Source of the DNA: a virus
IMG/VR virus record: IMGVR_UViG_3300040856_002405
Span: 1-22,169 of that record
Strand: one strand, 5' to 3'
Length of the DNA stretch: 22,169 nt
Shown here: in pieces, positions 11,168 through 19,526 of the stretch
Layout of the letters: each line of letters opens with the position of its first letter
Numbering within the stretch: the stretch's first letter is position 1
Notes under the pieces: model-generated
Told to the model about the DNA's origin: nothing
The model's database searches: none
The model's input: only the letters and a program-made list of their open reading frames with translations
Translations under genes and position numbers: made by a program

Positions 11168-12221
11168 TTGGGACGATCAGGATATTGGTGATGATGAGAT
11201 ATACGCAGCACTTGAATCACTAAAAAAAGGAGTTGGTGCCAAAGGTGATAATCTCATTCTTCTAGAAGAAGAGCTAAAGGAAAGATTGGGTTGTAAACAT
11301 GCAATACTTGTTTCTAATTGCACAACAGCATTGATTACATCTCTGATGGCTTTAAAACAAATATATCCTAATATCAAAAAAATTGCAGTTCCATCATTTA
11401 CTTTTATTGCCTCTGCTAATGCTGCAAAATTTGTATTAGATGACGTAGAATTAGTTGATTGTGGACTGGATGATTGGAATGTGAGACCTGAAGATATTCC
11501 ATCAGATGTCGATGCTGTAATGTTGGTTGATGTTGGTGGTATTCCTTGCGATTATGATAGATTTAAAGACCTAGGAGTTCATGTTATTGCAGACTCTGCC
11601 GAAAGTTTGGGATCAACTTATAAGGGAGAACAAATTGGAACTCAGGTAAGTCTTCATTGTTTTAGCTTTCAGCGTTCCAAAATAGTCACTTCAGGTGAGG
11701 GTGGCCTTATTACTACTAATGATGATAAAATAGCAAGTATCTGTAGGGCAATTGTTAATCATGGATATAGTGAAAATAAAAAATCTTATGAATATATCCA
11801 CGATAACTTTGGTTTGAATTTTAGAATGTGTGATGTTGAGGCATCTATACTCAGACAGCAACTTAAAAAACTAGACAAATATGTAGTTCGAAGAAATAAA
11901 GTAGCGAAGAGATATACGCAATTTTTATCTCAATACTATCAGGTACAACAAATTCCAAACTATTGTACGTCAAATTATTTTTTCTATGGAATACTTGTTG
12001 ATGAAGAAGTAAGAGATGAATTTGCTGAATATTTGATAGAAAAGGGAATAGTTGTAAAATGTTGGACTGCAATTCATCAACAAAAATTATGGGAGACTTC
12101 TGGACTTCCCAATGCAACTTCAATTTCAAATCGAGTTATTCTTCTTCCTATACATAATAAGATAACGGATGATGATGTTGATTACATTATCGAAACTTGC
12201 TTGCAATTTAATGAAAGATGA
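11154..12221 (+). CDS. DegT/DnrJ/EryC1/StrS-family sugar aminotransferase
   Basis: A PLP-dependent enzyme that adds an amino group to a keto-sugar nucleotide. It has 355 residues from ATG 11154. Visible motifs: VSNCTTAL near the N-terminus (phosphate cup), VPSFTFIASANA, ADSAESLGS (Asp to the PLP ring nitrogen), and SFQRSKIVTSGEGG with the Schiff-base lysine K176. ATG 11136 is also in frame but overlaps the previous gene by 32 bases; MRLINWDD is the usual type of start. The keto-sugar donor is not obvious: no separate dehydratase is seen, unless one SDR gene plays that part. Overlaps the next gene by ATGA. Confidence 0.88.
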   Translation: MRLINWDDQDIGDDEIYAALESLKKGVGAKGDNLILLEEELKERLGCKHAILVSNCTTALITSLMALKQIYPNIKKIAVPSFTFIASANAAKFVLDDVELVDCGLDDWNVRPEDIPSDVDAVMLVDVGGIPCDYDRFKDLGVHVIADSAESLGSTYKGEQIGTQVSLHCFSFQRSKIVTSGEGGLITTNDDKIASICRAIVNHGYSENKKSYEYIHDNFGLNFRMCDVEASILRQQLKKLDKYVVRRNKVAKRYTQFLSQYYQVQQIPNYCTSNYFFYGILVDEEVRDEFAEYLIEKGIVVKCWTAIHQQKLWETSGLPNATSISNRVILLPIHNKITDDDVDYIIETCLQFNER

Positions 12222-13429
12222 AAAAACTTTTTTATAAAATTTTTGATAAATTTACCTTCAATCAGTTACCCCATTTAAATTTCTTCATTGAGATGGAGAA
12301 AAAAACAATTGGAGAACTGAAAAACTTTCAATTTGAAAGACTTAAAGAAATTGCTTCTAAGTTTAATATAAGCATCCGTACCTGGGATGACTTTTATAAA
12401 CTACCTATCACTACAAAATCAGATTTGCCAGATCGACCTAATTTTCCTGATGAGGAAATGCGGCAGCATGAAACTTCTGGATCAACAGGTCAACCTAGAG
12501 TAATTTGGGTTCCTCCCTCCACCTGGTATAGGAAGGATGCTATTTTTACCCGTAGTTGGTTGAAAATGGGTAGAAAAGATGAATGGGTTTTTCGTTTGAT
12601 TTCTGGAGAACCCAAGTATCCATTTTATGATAGTCTTAGAAATGTTAAGGCTATGAATTATAAAACCCTGTCTCAAGATCATGTTGATTGGGTTGTTAAG
12701 CATAAACCATATCTTATTCATGGACCAGGCGGATCTATAAGACAACTGTGTGAAATGATTATCGATGCTGGACATGCTGATGTTCTTAAAGATATTAAGA
12801 TACATTGGTGCAGTGAAAGTTCTTATGGGCATAAAGAAAGACTTTTACCTTTAGTTAAAGAGTTTCATGAGCAATACGGACTTGCAGAACTTCCAACTGT
12901 AGGTGCTACCGATGGTATAGGAAATATTCGCGTTGTGATGGAACAGGGAATAGTTGAAATTGTAGATGAAAATGGAAATCCAGTTCCAGAGGGAGAAGAG
13001 GGATATATTGTAGTTACTGATTTTAATAATTACCAAACACCTATTTTTAGGTATCGTTGCGGTGATCGTGGCAAAATGAAAATGGTTGAAAGTGGTGGTA
13101 GACAATATTATGTTCTTTATGATATAATTGGAAGAGGAGTAGATTATTATAATGGACCTGAGGTTAAAAAGCCGATAGGTTGGTGGATAGTATCGCCAAT
13201 ATCACATACGGTGGGTGATGTAATTGAAAAGTGGAGATGTGAAGTTAATATTCCCAGAAAGACATTGATTCTCCATGTTAAATTTAAAGGTGATGAAAAC
13301 TTGAATGCATTAAAACCATATGCAGAATGGGTAAAAGAAAACGTTGGATTGAATACTGAATTTATGATTGCCGAAGAAGAAAAATATGACATCTATTGGA
13401 AAAATAAATTGGTGAGGGTTGTAAAATGA
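12218..13429 (+). CDS. CapK/PaaK-like adenylate-forming enzyme (ANL superfamily)
   Basis: A 403-residue protein resembling phenylacetate-CoA ligase and the CapK proteins of capsule loci. The ATP-binding loop is ETSGSTGQPR (85-94); a later signature VGATDGIGN (228-236) sits where other family members have YGxTE, with Asp for Glu; FRYRCGDRGK (277-286) has the ribose-binding Asp, and IIGRGVD (303-309) is the hinge. The ANL C-terminal domain follows. It probably activates a carboxylic acid as an acyl-adenylate, maybe to acylate an amino sugar made by the DegT enzyme. Such an enzyme is unusual in a phage. ATGA overlaps on both sides. Confidence 0.8.
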   Translation: MKKLFYKIFDKFTFNQLPHLNFFIEMEKKTIGELKNFQFERLKEIASKFNISIRTWDDFYKLPITTKSDLPDRPNFPDEEMRQHETSGSTGQPRVIWVPPSTWYRKDAIFTRSWLKMGRKDEWVFRLISGEPKYPFYDSLRNVKAMNYKTLSQDHVDWVVKHKPYLIHGPGGSIRQLCEMIIDAGHADVLKDIKIHWCSESSYGHKERLLPLVKEFHEQYGLAELPTVGATDGIGNIRVVMEQGIVEIVDENGNPVPEGEEGYIVVTDFNNYQTPIFRYRCGDRGKMKMVESGGRQYYVLYDIIGRGVDYYNGPEVKKPIGWWIVSPISHTVGDVIEKWRCEVNIPRKTLILHVKFKGDENLNALKPYAEWVKENVGLNTEFMIAEEEKYDIYWKNKLVRVVK

Positions 13430-14643
13430 ATGTAAGTTTTGTTGGACTTGGGAAGTTGGGACTTCCTTTAGCTTGTTGTTTGGTGCAATCTGGAAATAAA
13501 ATTCTGGGAGTTGATAAAAATGAATATGTCCTTGACATCTTAAACAAGGGAGAACTTCCTTTTTATGAACCAGGACTAAGTAATATTTTTCCACATGTAA
13601 ATTTTATTGGATTCACCGATTCTTATCAGAGAGCCATTGATGAAACTGATGTAACAATTATTCTTGTCAATACTCAACTTGGCGATAATGGATATTCTTC
13701 CGAATTTGTTGAAGATGTTTTGACCGACCTTTCTTTAAATCTCAAAAAAAGTAATAAAGAAAAGCATACGATTATCCTTTCATCTACAGTTCTTCCTGGA
13801 ACTATTAAAAAGTTAATCAAACTTGTTGAAAAAATTTCTGGTAGAAAATACGGAGAAGGGTTTGGCTTTTCATATGTGCCAGATTTTGTCAAGTTGGGAA
13901 GTGTGATTTATGACTTTAAAAATCCGGAGTTTTTCCTTGTAGGTGCGAATAATCAAGATGATATTGTTTTAACTCAAAGTATTTGGTACGAATTTCATCA
14001 AAATAATCCCCCAAAGAAAGTTCTAACTCTTGAAGAAGCTGAAATTTCTAAAGTAGCTTTGAATGCTTATATTGTTAATAAGATCACCTTTGCAAATTTT
14101 CTTGGACAACTTTGTGAAGGAATTGATAATGTAAATGTTCATAATATTACAAAAACTATAGGTATTGATAAAAGAATTTCTCCCCATTTCTTTGGATATG
14201 GAACACCTTATGGTGGAACTTGTTTTCCAAGAGATACTTCTGCTTTTATTAAATTTGCAAAAGATAGAAAAAAAAGAGCAAAAAATTTAATTTTTGCCGA
14301 AGAGGTAAATGAAATGGTTTATAAAAGTATTTTGGACAAGGTTAAATGCTATAAAAAAGTTGGAGTTCTTGGAATTTCATTTAAACCAAACTCTCCAGTT
14401 ACAATTGGATCTCCTTCAGCAAGATTGATTGGTGACTTGATTGATTGCGGATCTGAAGTTAATGGATATGATAGAATTAAAGAGACCTATCAAAATCTTG
14501 ATGCAGATATCAATCTATTTGAATCTGCTCAAGAATGTATACACAATTCTGATATTGTGGTTATTATGCATCCAGATTGTTATTTTTCAAATTTAGAATA
14601 TGGCAAAACAAATGTAATTGATTATTGGGGAGTATTAAAGTGA
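13426..14643 (+). CDS. UDP-glucose/GDP-mannose 6-dehydrogenase family
   Basis: An NAD-dependent enzyme that oxidises C6 of a nucleotide sugar to a uronic acid in two steps. The 405-residue protein has the Rossmann signature VGLGKLGLPLA at 6-16, the SSTVLPGT segment, the central-helix Lys/Asn segment (EISKVALNAYIVNKITFAN), and the catalytic-cysteine motif PYGGTCFPRD with C266. The C-terminal domain (GVLGISFKPNSP) binds the nucleotide sugar. UDP-glucose and GDP-mannose are both possible; the nearby GDP-mannose epimerase favours a GDP sugar, weakly. Coupled upstream by ATGA and downstream by GTGA overlap. Confidence 0.9.
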   Translation: MNVSFVGLGKLGLPLACCLVQSGNKILGVDKNEYVLDILNKGELPFYEPGLSNIFPHVNFIGFTDSYQRAIDETDVTIILVNTQLGDNGYSSEFVEDVLTDLSLNLKKSNKEKHTIILSSTVLPGTIKKLIKLVEKISGRKYGEGFGFSYVPDFVKLGSVIYDFKNPEFFLVGANNQDDIVLTQSIWYEFHQNNPPKKVLTLEEAEISKVALNAYIVNKITFANFLGQLCEGIDNVNVHNITKTIGIDKRISPHFFGYGTPYGGTCFPRDTSAFIKFAKDRKKRAKNLIFAEEVNEMVYKSILDKVKCYKKVGVLGISFKPNSPVTIGSPSARLIGDLIDCGSEVNGYDRIKETYQNLDADINLFESAQECIHNSDIVVIMHPDCYFSNLEYGKTNVIDYWGVLK

Positions 14644-15383
14644 ATTCTATTGTAAATACAGTTTTAAATGATTACCTAGATGAGAATGAAAAGATTGTAG
14701 TTCCTAAAGAACTTGATAGAGTGTTGATTGATATTGGAACTTCATACAATGCTCCACACTGTCAGGTATGGACTGAAGAAACAGAGGATGTTTGTGTATT
14801 TGCGTTTGAACCTAATCCTTTTAATATTGAGTGTATTAAATCTGGCAAATGGTTAAAATCGTCCTGGCAACATCCGTTGCAATTAAATCCAAAACAACTT
14901 GGAAAGAAGGTCTTTCTTGTAGAAACAGCACTTTCTGATTGTGAGCCTAGTTATTTGAATTTCTATTGTGCAGAGGAAGATCCCGGCACATCAAGTCTTT
15001 ATAAACCAACATATATTAAAGTTGAAAAAAATGTTGAAGTATCTGTGATTAGATTGAAAGATTTTTTTGATTTATTTCCATGGAATCAAATTCCTTTCAT
15101 TGAACATATTAAAATAGATGCTCAGTCTTCAGATTTTAGTATTGTTAAAGGCATGGGGGATTACTTAAAAAAAGTTTTATATTTAACTGTTGAATGCAAT
15201 ACTATTGATGACAATAACATTCGACAATATGAGAATCCAGATGAAAACCCCAATCAAATGAGAGAATATATTGAATCTTTTGGATTTGAATGTAAAAGGT
15301 GGAATGTGAATGGAGTCTTTTATAATAAAAATATGAAAGATCTTTGGGATGAATATGAGTATTACTTTTTGGAGAATGAATAA
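14640..15383 (+). CDS. FkbM-family methyltransferase
   Basis: A 247-residue SAM-dependent methyltransferase, likely O-methylating a sugar. Motif I is VLIDIGTSYNAP (28-39), the acidic loop is FAFEPNPFN (54-62), and IEHIKIDAQSSDFSIVKG (154-171) is the FkbM-type post-IV segment. The start is GTG 14640: a strong GGGGAG ribosome site at 14627-14632 lies seven bases upstream, and GTGA overlaps the stop of the preceding gene. A longer TTG start at 14625 would swallow that ribosome site. The next gene follows with no gap. Confidence 0.85.
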   Translation: MNSIVNTVLNDYLDENEKIVVPKELDRVLIDIGTSYNAPHCQVWTEETEDVCVFAFEPNPFNIECIKSGKWLKSSWQHPLQLNPKQLGKKVFLVETALSDCEPSYLNFYCAEEDPGTSSLYKPTYIKVEKNVEVSVIRLKDFFDLFPWNQIPFIEHIKIDAQSSDFSIVKGMGDYLKKVLYLTVECNTIDDNNIRQYENPDENPNQMREYIESFGFECKRWNVNGVFYNKNMKDLWDEYEYYFLENE

Positions 15384-16004
15384 ATGAAAGAAATTACTTC
15401 TAACTCTTACAGTTATCAAGATATTTTTGCTCTTCTGTGTTCAGATGAAAAGGGAACTGGTGGAAAATCTCCGGGAACATTTGTAGATATTGGATGTTAT
15501 GTTTCAAATATAACTTCTAATGTAAAAACTTTATTAGATTGTGGCTGGTCGGGAATTGGATTTGATATTAATCCTGATGTATTGCCTTCATGGGAACAAT
15601 ATGAAAATCAAATTGAGGTTTTTATATTGGACGTTGTTGAAAGTATTGATAAAGTTAATCAGGAAATATCTAAACTTCCCGAAGTCATTGATTACCTCAA
15701 TGTTGATATTGATGGATATCCATGCCAATATGCCATTGAAAATTTAGATTTAAGAAATAAAACATATAGATGCATTACGATTGAGCATGATGCATATAGA
15801 TTTGGTGATGTATATAAAAATGCACAACGAAAAGTTTTGGAACCACTTGGGTATGAGATAGTAATAAAAAATGCCGCAGAAGATTTTTATGTTAAACCAG
15901 AATTGATTAACGATAATTTTTTAAAAAACTTAAGGAGTGTCCCCAAAGATTATGTTCAATGTGATGCCAACCTCCATGAGATTCGTAAATATTTAAAATT
16001 TTAA
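15384..16004 (+). CDS. Methyltransferase-like protein, FkbM-related
   Basis: A 206-residue Rossmann-fold protein. GTFVDIGCYVSNITSN (31-46) is the SAM-binding loop, WSGIGFDINPD (55-65) the following acidic strand, DYLNVDIDGYP (103-113) and ITIEHDAYRF (131-140) the later FkbM-like segments. It is shorter than its neighbour and only distantly similar, so the pair is not a recent duplication. It probably methylates another position of the same glycan. It starts immediately after the previous stop and has low GC. Could also be a methyltransferase-like fold with altered activity. Confidence 0.72.
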   Translation: MKEITSNSYSYQDIFALLCSDEKGTGGKSPGTFVDIGCYVSNITSNVKTLLDCGWSGIGFDINPDVLPSWEQYENQIEVFILDVVESIDKVNQEISKLPEVIDYLNVDIDGYPCQYAIENLDLRNKTYRCITIEHDAYRFGDVYKNAQRKVLEPLGYEIVIKNAAEDFYVKPELINDNFLKNLRSVPKDYVQCDANLHEIRKYLKF

Positions 16005-16006
16005 TC

Positions 16007-16885
16007 ATGACCGTTTTTTTACAAACAAATACTGATGGATTTGATAAAGAAGGTATAGGTTCTGTTATTCAATGGAATTTACTTCTTTATGGAATTGCAA
16101 AAAAGTTACAAGTAAATTTTTCTTCTCATCCTTTTATTAATATATCACATTATCAATATAACAATATATCAAAACAAAAATGGAGCGAAGACTTTACAAA
16201 GTTTTTTAATCTTCCATGCCAACAGAATTTTGATATTGAATATATTTTTGATGGAGATTATCAAGATTTAGTAAACTTTATTCATGAAAATAAAGATAAT
16301 CAAAAAAATATTTCTGTTGAAGTCTCTAAAAACTTTCTAATAAAAGAAGCGTTTTCTTTGGTTGATGAATTTTTTGAAAATGAATATTTAAAAGAGATAA
16401 AAGAAAATCTTGTTTATAAAAAGAAGACATACTTCAATGATGGAGACTTTAACGTATGTCTCCACTTAAGGTCTCCAAATTCCTGCGATGTTCCCACATA
16501 TCCAGAAATGGAAACATATTTGATTTATAAAAATGCTGATGACATTAAAAATATATTTGACATTTTGAAACAAAGGTTATATGATAAAAAAGTCTGTGTC
16601 TATGTGTATTCGCAGGGAGATCAAAGCAGTTTTGTTGATTTATTAAAATTATCAGATAAGAATTTTGATGTTGTTCTAAAGTTAAATGAACATCCAATAG
16701 ATGACATTTATCATATGTCAAATGCTAATTTGTTGATTATGTCAAAGAGTTCTTATAGTTGGACTTCTCATCTATTAAATTTTAATCAAACAATTGTTAG
16801 AGATAATTTTTATCAACCCACTTATCCAAATAGGATATACTTAGACACGAATTACAAGTTTGATCCATCAGAATTAATACTATGA
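16007..16885 (+). CDS. Putative glycosyltransferase, GT11-like but divergent
   Basis: A 292-residue protein with no clear family match by eye. Its layout recalls the GT11 fucosyltransferases: VCLHLRSPNSCD (150-161) lies where GT11 has HxRRGD, VYSQGD (200-205) where GT11 has the CSDxxDW strand, and IDDIYHMSNANLLIMSKSSYSW (231-252) resembles the GT11 segment ending in SSxSWWGA. The two arginines of the donor-binding motif are reduced to one, so it may use another donor or be inactive. It is the most AT-rich gene in the window by eye. It overlaps the first true GT11 gene by ATGA. Confidence 0.55.
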   Translation: MTVFLQTNTDGFDKEGIGSVIQWNLLLYGIAKKLQVNFSSHPFINISHYQYNNISKQKWSEDFTKFFNLPCQQNFDIEYIFDGDYQDLVNFIHENKDNQKNISVEVSKNFLIKEAFSLVDEFFENEYLKEIKENLVYKKKTYFNDGDFNVCLHLRSPNSCDVPTYPEMETYLIYKNADDIKNIFDILKQRLYDKKVCVYVYSQGDQSSFVDLLKLSDKNFDVVLKLNEHPIDDIYHMSNANLLIMSKSSYSWTSHLLNFNQTIVRDNFYQPTYPNRIYLDTNYKFDPSELIL

Positions 16886-17805
16886 TTTCATACGATAGAC
16901 TAGGAAGTAATGGAAGACTGGGAAATCAAATGTTTCAGTATGCAGCTCTTCGCGGAATTGCTGCAAATCGTAAATTTGATTGGTGTATTCCAGATAAAAA
17001 TGTACCTTCATTGACAGATTATTGTGTTCAACTTCCATTTAAAATGCCTAATCTGAAGGAAAATAATATTGGTACGTTAAATTCAAATATAGGTTCTCAT
17101 CAAAGTCATAGTTTCAATTCTCTTGCAACATCAAACCCACAAGTCAAAAATAGAATTGAAAAGTCATTTGAGTTTGATGAAAAACTTTTTAATGAAGTAG
17201 AAGACAATACTAATATTGATGGATTTTTTCAGAGTGAAAAATACTTTAAGCATATTGAAAAAGAAATTCGTGAAGACTTTGAATTCATTGATGATATTCT
17301 AAAACCATGTCAAGAATTTATTTCACAATTTAATGATGTTATCTTTCTACACATTCGCAGAGGAGATGCACATGGATTTGAGCACCTATGTAAAAACAAA
17401 ACTTTTGATGAATACTACGCACCTGCCTTAGAACATTTCAGTGATGATGTATCTGTAATCGTATGTAGTGATGAGATTGACTGGTGTAAAGAACAAAAAT
17501 TCTTTAAAGATGAAAGGTTTTATCTTTCTGAAAATAATGAAAAATTTGAAAATAAATGTTGGTTATGGTTAGATGGTAATCCAGAATTTAGAAACTCGAC
17601 TATACCTTATACTGATTTGTGTTTGATGAGTCTATGTAATGGTGGAATTACAGCCACAAGTAGTTTGAGTTGGTGGGGTGCATGGTTGCAAAAAAATAGA
17701 ACTAATCCTATAATAGTTCCAGAGCCATGGTTTGGTCCAGAACTTATGAAAAGTAACAATACAAAAGATCTTATTCCCGATGATTGGATCAAACTTTCCT
17801 GTTAA
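16882..17805 (+). CDS. GT11 glycosyltransferase (alpha-1,2-fucosyltransferase family), copy 1
   Basis: A 307-residue inverting transferase. NGRLGNQMFQYA (10-21) is the N-terminal family signature, FLHIRRGD (155-162) binds GDP-L-fucose in known members, VCSDEIDWCKEQ (194-205) and SSLSWWGAWL (260-269) complete it. Known members add L-fucose from GDP-L-fucose to the 2-OH of galactose. There are no GDP-fucose genes here; the GDP-mannose 3,5-epimerase suggests GDP-L-galactose as donor, which is inference. It carries an extra segment of about 25 residues after 70, absent from copy 2. Overlaps its upstream neighbour by ATGA; 17 bases separate it from the GT6 gene. Confidence 0.92.
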   Translation: MISYDRLGSNGRLGNQMFQYAALRGIAANRKFDWCIPDKNVPSLTDYCVQLPFKMPNLKENNIGTLNSNIGSHQSHSFNSLATSNPQVKNRIEKSFEFDEKLFNEVEDNTNIDGFFQSEKYFKHIEKEIREDFEFIDDILKPCQEFISQFNDVIFLHIRRGDAHGFEHLCKNKTFDEYYAPALEHFSDDVSVIVCSDEIDWCKEQKFFKDERFYLSENNEKFENKCWLWLDGNPEFRNSTIPYTDLCLMSLCNGGITATSSLSWWGAWLQKNRTNPIIVPEPWFGPELMKSNNTKDLIPDDWIKLSC

Positions 17806-17822
17806 ATTAATTTAGGTTTCTT

Positions 17823-18554
17823 ATGAAAATTTGTGTAATTACAATTGCAACTGGAAGGTACATCCAGTTCGTAGAAAAACTTCTTGAGTCTATTGAGAAC
17901 AACTTTTTGGTTGGTCATGATATCAGTTGTCTCCTTTTCACCGATAATGACTTAGAAGAGACTTCTGATAATATTAAAGTCAGTAAGATTGAGCACAAAA
18001 CATGGCCCGAACCAGCACTTAAGAAGTATAACTATATTCACTCTGAGCGAGAATATCTCAAGCAGTTTGATTATACTTACTTGTTTGATGCTGATGTCTA
18101 CTTTGTGGACAAGGTTGCAGATGAGGTTCTTGAAGATCTGGTTGGTGTAATCCATCCATATAAGGTACTTGAGGATAAGTCTGTATATCCTTATGAAGCA
18201 AGGAAAGAGTCTACTGCTTATGTTCCTGATGCTGATAGAAGCAAGTACTATGCTGCTGCATTTGCTGGCGGTAAGTCTGAGAAGTTTTTAGAAATGGCAG
18301 AGACTATTTCTGCACGAGTCTCCGAAGATGAGAAGAATGGTATTGTTGCAGTGTGGCATGATGAAAGTCACCTGAACAAATACTTCAATGAGAATCCACC
18401 GAAGGATCTCTCTCCGAGTTACATGTTCCCTGAGGAACTGGTAAATCATCCAAACTATCCTTGGAAACCTAAACTGATTGCGGTCAATAAGGATGCTTTT
18501 GATACTTCATTCAATCAAGAGAAGCGGGAACTGAATCAATACGGCAATATTTGA
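17823..18554 (+). CDS. GT6 glycosyltransferase (histo-blood-group ABO family)
   Basis: A 243-residue retaining transferase. YLFDADVYFV contains the DxD metal motif (D89, D91); YYAAAFAGGKSEKFLEMAE (142-160) and GIVAVWHDESHLNKYF (173-188) with H179 and E181, then LSPSYMFPEE, follow closely the catalytic domain of vertebrate A/B transferases and alpha-1,3-galactosyltransferase. The N-terminal stem and membrane anchor of the animal enzymes are absent. From memory, bacterial members mostly replace DxD by NxN, whereas a cyanophage member keeps DxD; this one keeps it. The family adds Gal or GalNAc alpha-1,3, usually to a fucosylated galactose, which a GT11 enzyme next door would make. GC is visibly higher than in its upstream neighbours. 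Confidence 0.92.
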   Translation: MKICVITIATGRYIQFVEKLLESIENNFLVGHDISCLLFTDNDLEETSDNIKVSKIEHKTWPEPALKKYNYIHSEREYLKQFDYTYLFDADVYFVDKVADEVLEDLVGVIHPYKVLEDKSVYPYEARKESTAYVPDADRSKYYAAAFAGGKSEKFLEMAETISARVSEDEKNGIVAVWHDESHLNKYFNENPPKDLSPSYMFPEELVNHPNYPWKPKLIAVNKDAFDTSFNQEKRELNQYGNI

Positions 18555-18555
18555 T

Positions 18556-19272
18556 ATGAAAATAAACCTGAGAAATTTAAATACCTACTACATCAATCTT
18601 GATGAGAAGGAAGAAAGAAGAAGATCTGTTGAATATACGTTGAACAGACTTAACTTTTCTTCTGTGACTAGAGTTTCTGGTGTTAGTTGTGATGATGGTA
18701 AAGTTGGATGTGCCAGATCTCAACATAAAGTTTTGTCTGATGCTTCAATCCAAACTCCATTCTTGTTGATGGAGGATGATTGTTTGTTCACTGGCAACTC
18801 TGACTTTGAGATTGAAGTCCCTGATGATGCTGATGCTCTGTTTATTGGAGTTTCTCAGTGGGCTAGGTATTTGAATTTCTCTGGTCCATTTCTGCACTAT
18901 AGAAAAGTTGATGATAAAGTAGTCCAGGTGTATAATATGCTATCTGGTCATGCTGTAATTTATCTCACCGAAGAGTATCGTCAAGTTTGTTCTCGTATAT
19001 CCAAGTATTGTGGTTATCAACTTCTTGACCACATGGACAATGGGTATGCAGAGATACAAAAATACTATAGTGTATACTCATTAGACATGCCAATCTTCAA
19101 ACAGAATGGACATAATGGTGGAGTGACTTCAACTAGAATTACAGAAATGGGAATGGATATTTCTCAGGCAGATAAGTTTTTTGATAGTGTTAAATACAAT
19201 TTAGGTAGTCTTCAGGGAGTTCCTGACCTGAACAATTGCCCAAGCACTTATTATCCATCTAAACTTGTTTAA
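18556..19272 (+). CDS. GT25-family glycosyltransferase, copy 1
   Basis: A 238-residue protein. TYYINLDEKEERRRS (10-24) is the GT25 opening, VGCARSQHKVL (50-60) is the second motif, and FLLMEDDCLF (69-78) has the metal-binding acidic cluster. The family includes LPS galactosyltransferases such as LgtB/Lob1 types and collagen galactosyltransferases. It starts one base after the GT6 stop. It probably adds one residue to the same glycan; donor unknown. Only about 30% of it looks alignable by eye to the second GT25 gene, so the two are old paralogs or separate imports. Confidence 0.82.
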   Translation: MKINLRNLNTYYINLDEKEERRRSVEYTLNRLNFSSVTRVSGVSCDDGKVGCARSQHKVLSDASIQTPFLLMEDDCLFTGNSDFEIEVPDDADALFIGVSQWARYLNFSGPFLHYRKVDDKVVQVYNMLSGHAVIYLTEEYRQVCSRISKYCGYQLLDHMDNGYAEIQKYYSVYSLDMPIFKQNGHNGGVTSTRITEMGMDISQADKFFDSVKYNLGSLQGVPDLNNCPSTYYPSKLV

Positions 19273-19274
19273 TT

Positions 19275-19526
19275 ATGATTAGAAGATTGAGGATCGAACT
19301 TTGGTATGTTGTTGCAGAATTGGAATATATCCTTTACCCATGGAAAGATGGAGACCGTCCATCCGCAGAAACAATATCCAAATACAATCTTCCAGAAGAA
19401 AGTTATGATGATCGTCTTTATTACTATGATTGGATAAAAAGTCAAGACCAAAAAATACAAAAGATAGAAGAAGACATTATCTTTCTAATTAATAGGATCA
19501 ATAAAATTGAGGAAATTCACAAATGA
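19275..19526 (+). CDS. Small hypothetical protein with C-terminal coiled coil
   Basis: An 83-residue protein placed between a GT25 and an SDR gene. Aromatic and charged N-terminal part (RIELWYVVAELEYILYPW), a Tyr-rich middle, and a C-terminal coiled coil (QKIQKIEEDIIFLINRINKI). It begins two bases after the previous stop and overlaps the next gene by ATGA. It may be an adaptor or oligomerisation partner of one of the neighbouring enzymes; nothing in the sequence gives a function. Confidence 0.65.
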   Translation: MIRRLRIELWYVVAELEYILYPWKDGDRPSAETISKYNLPEESYDDRLYYYDWIKSQDQKIQKIEEDIIFLINRINKIEEIHK

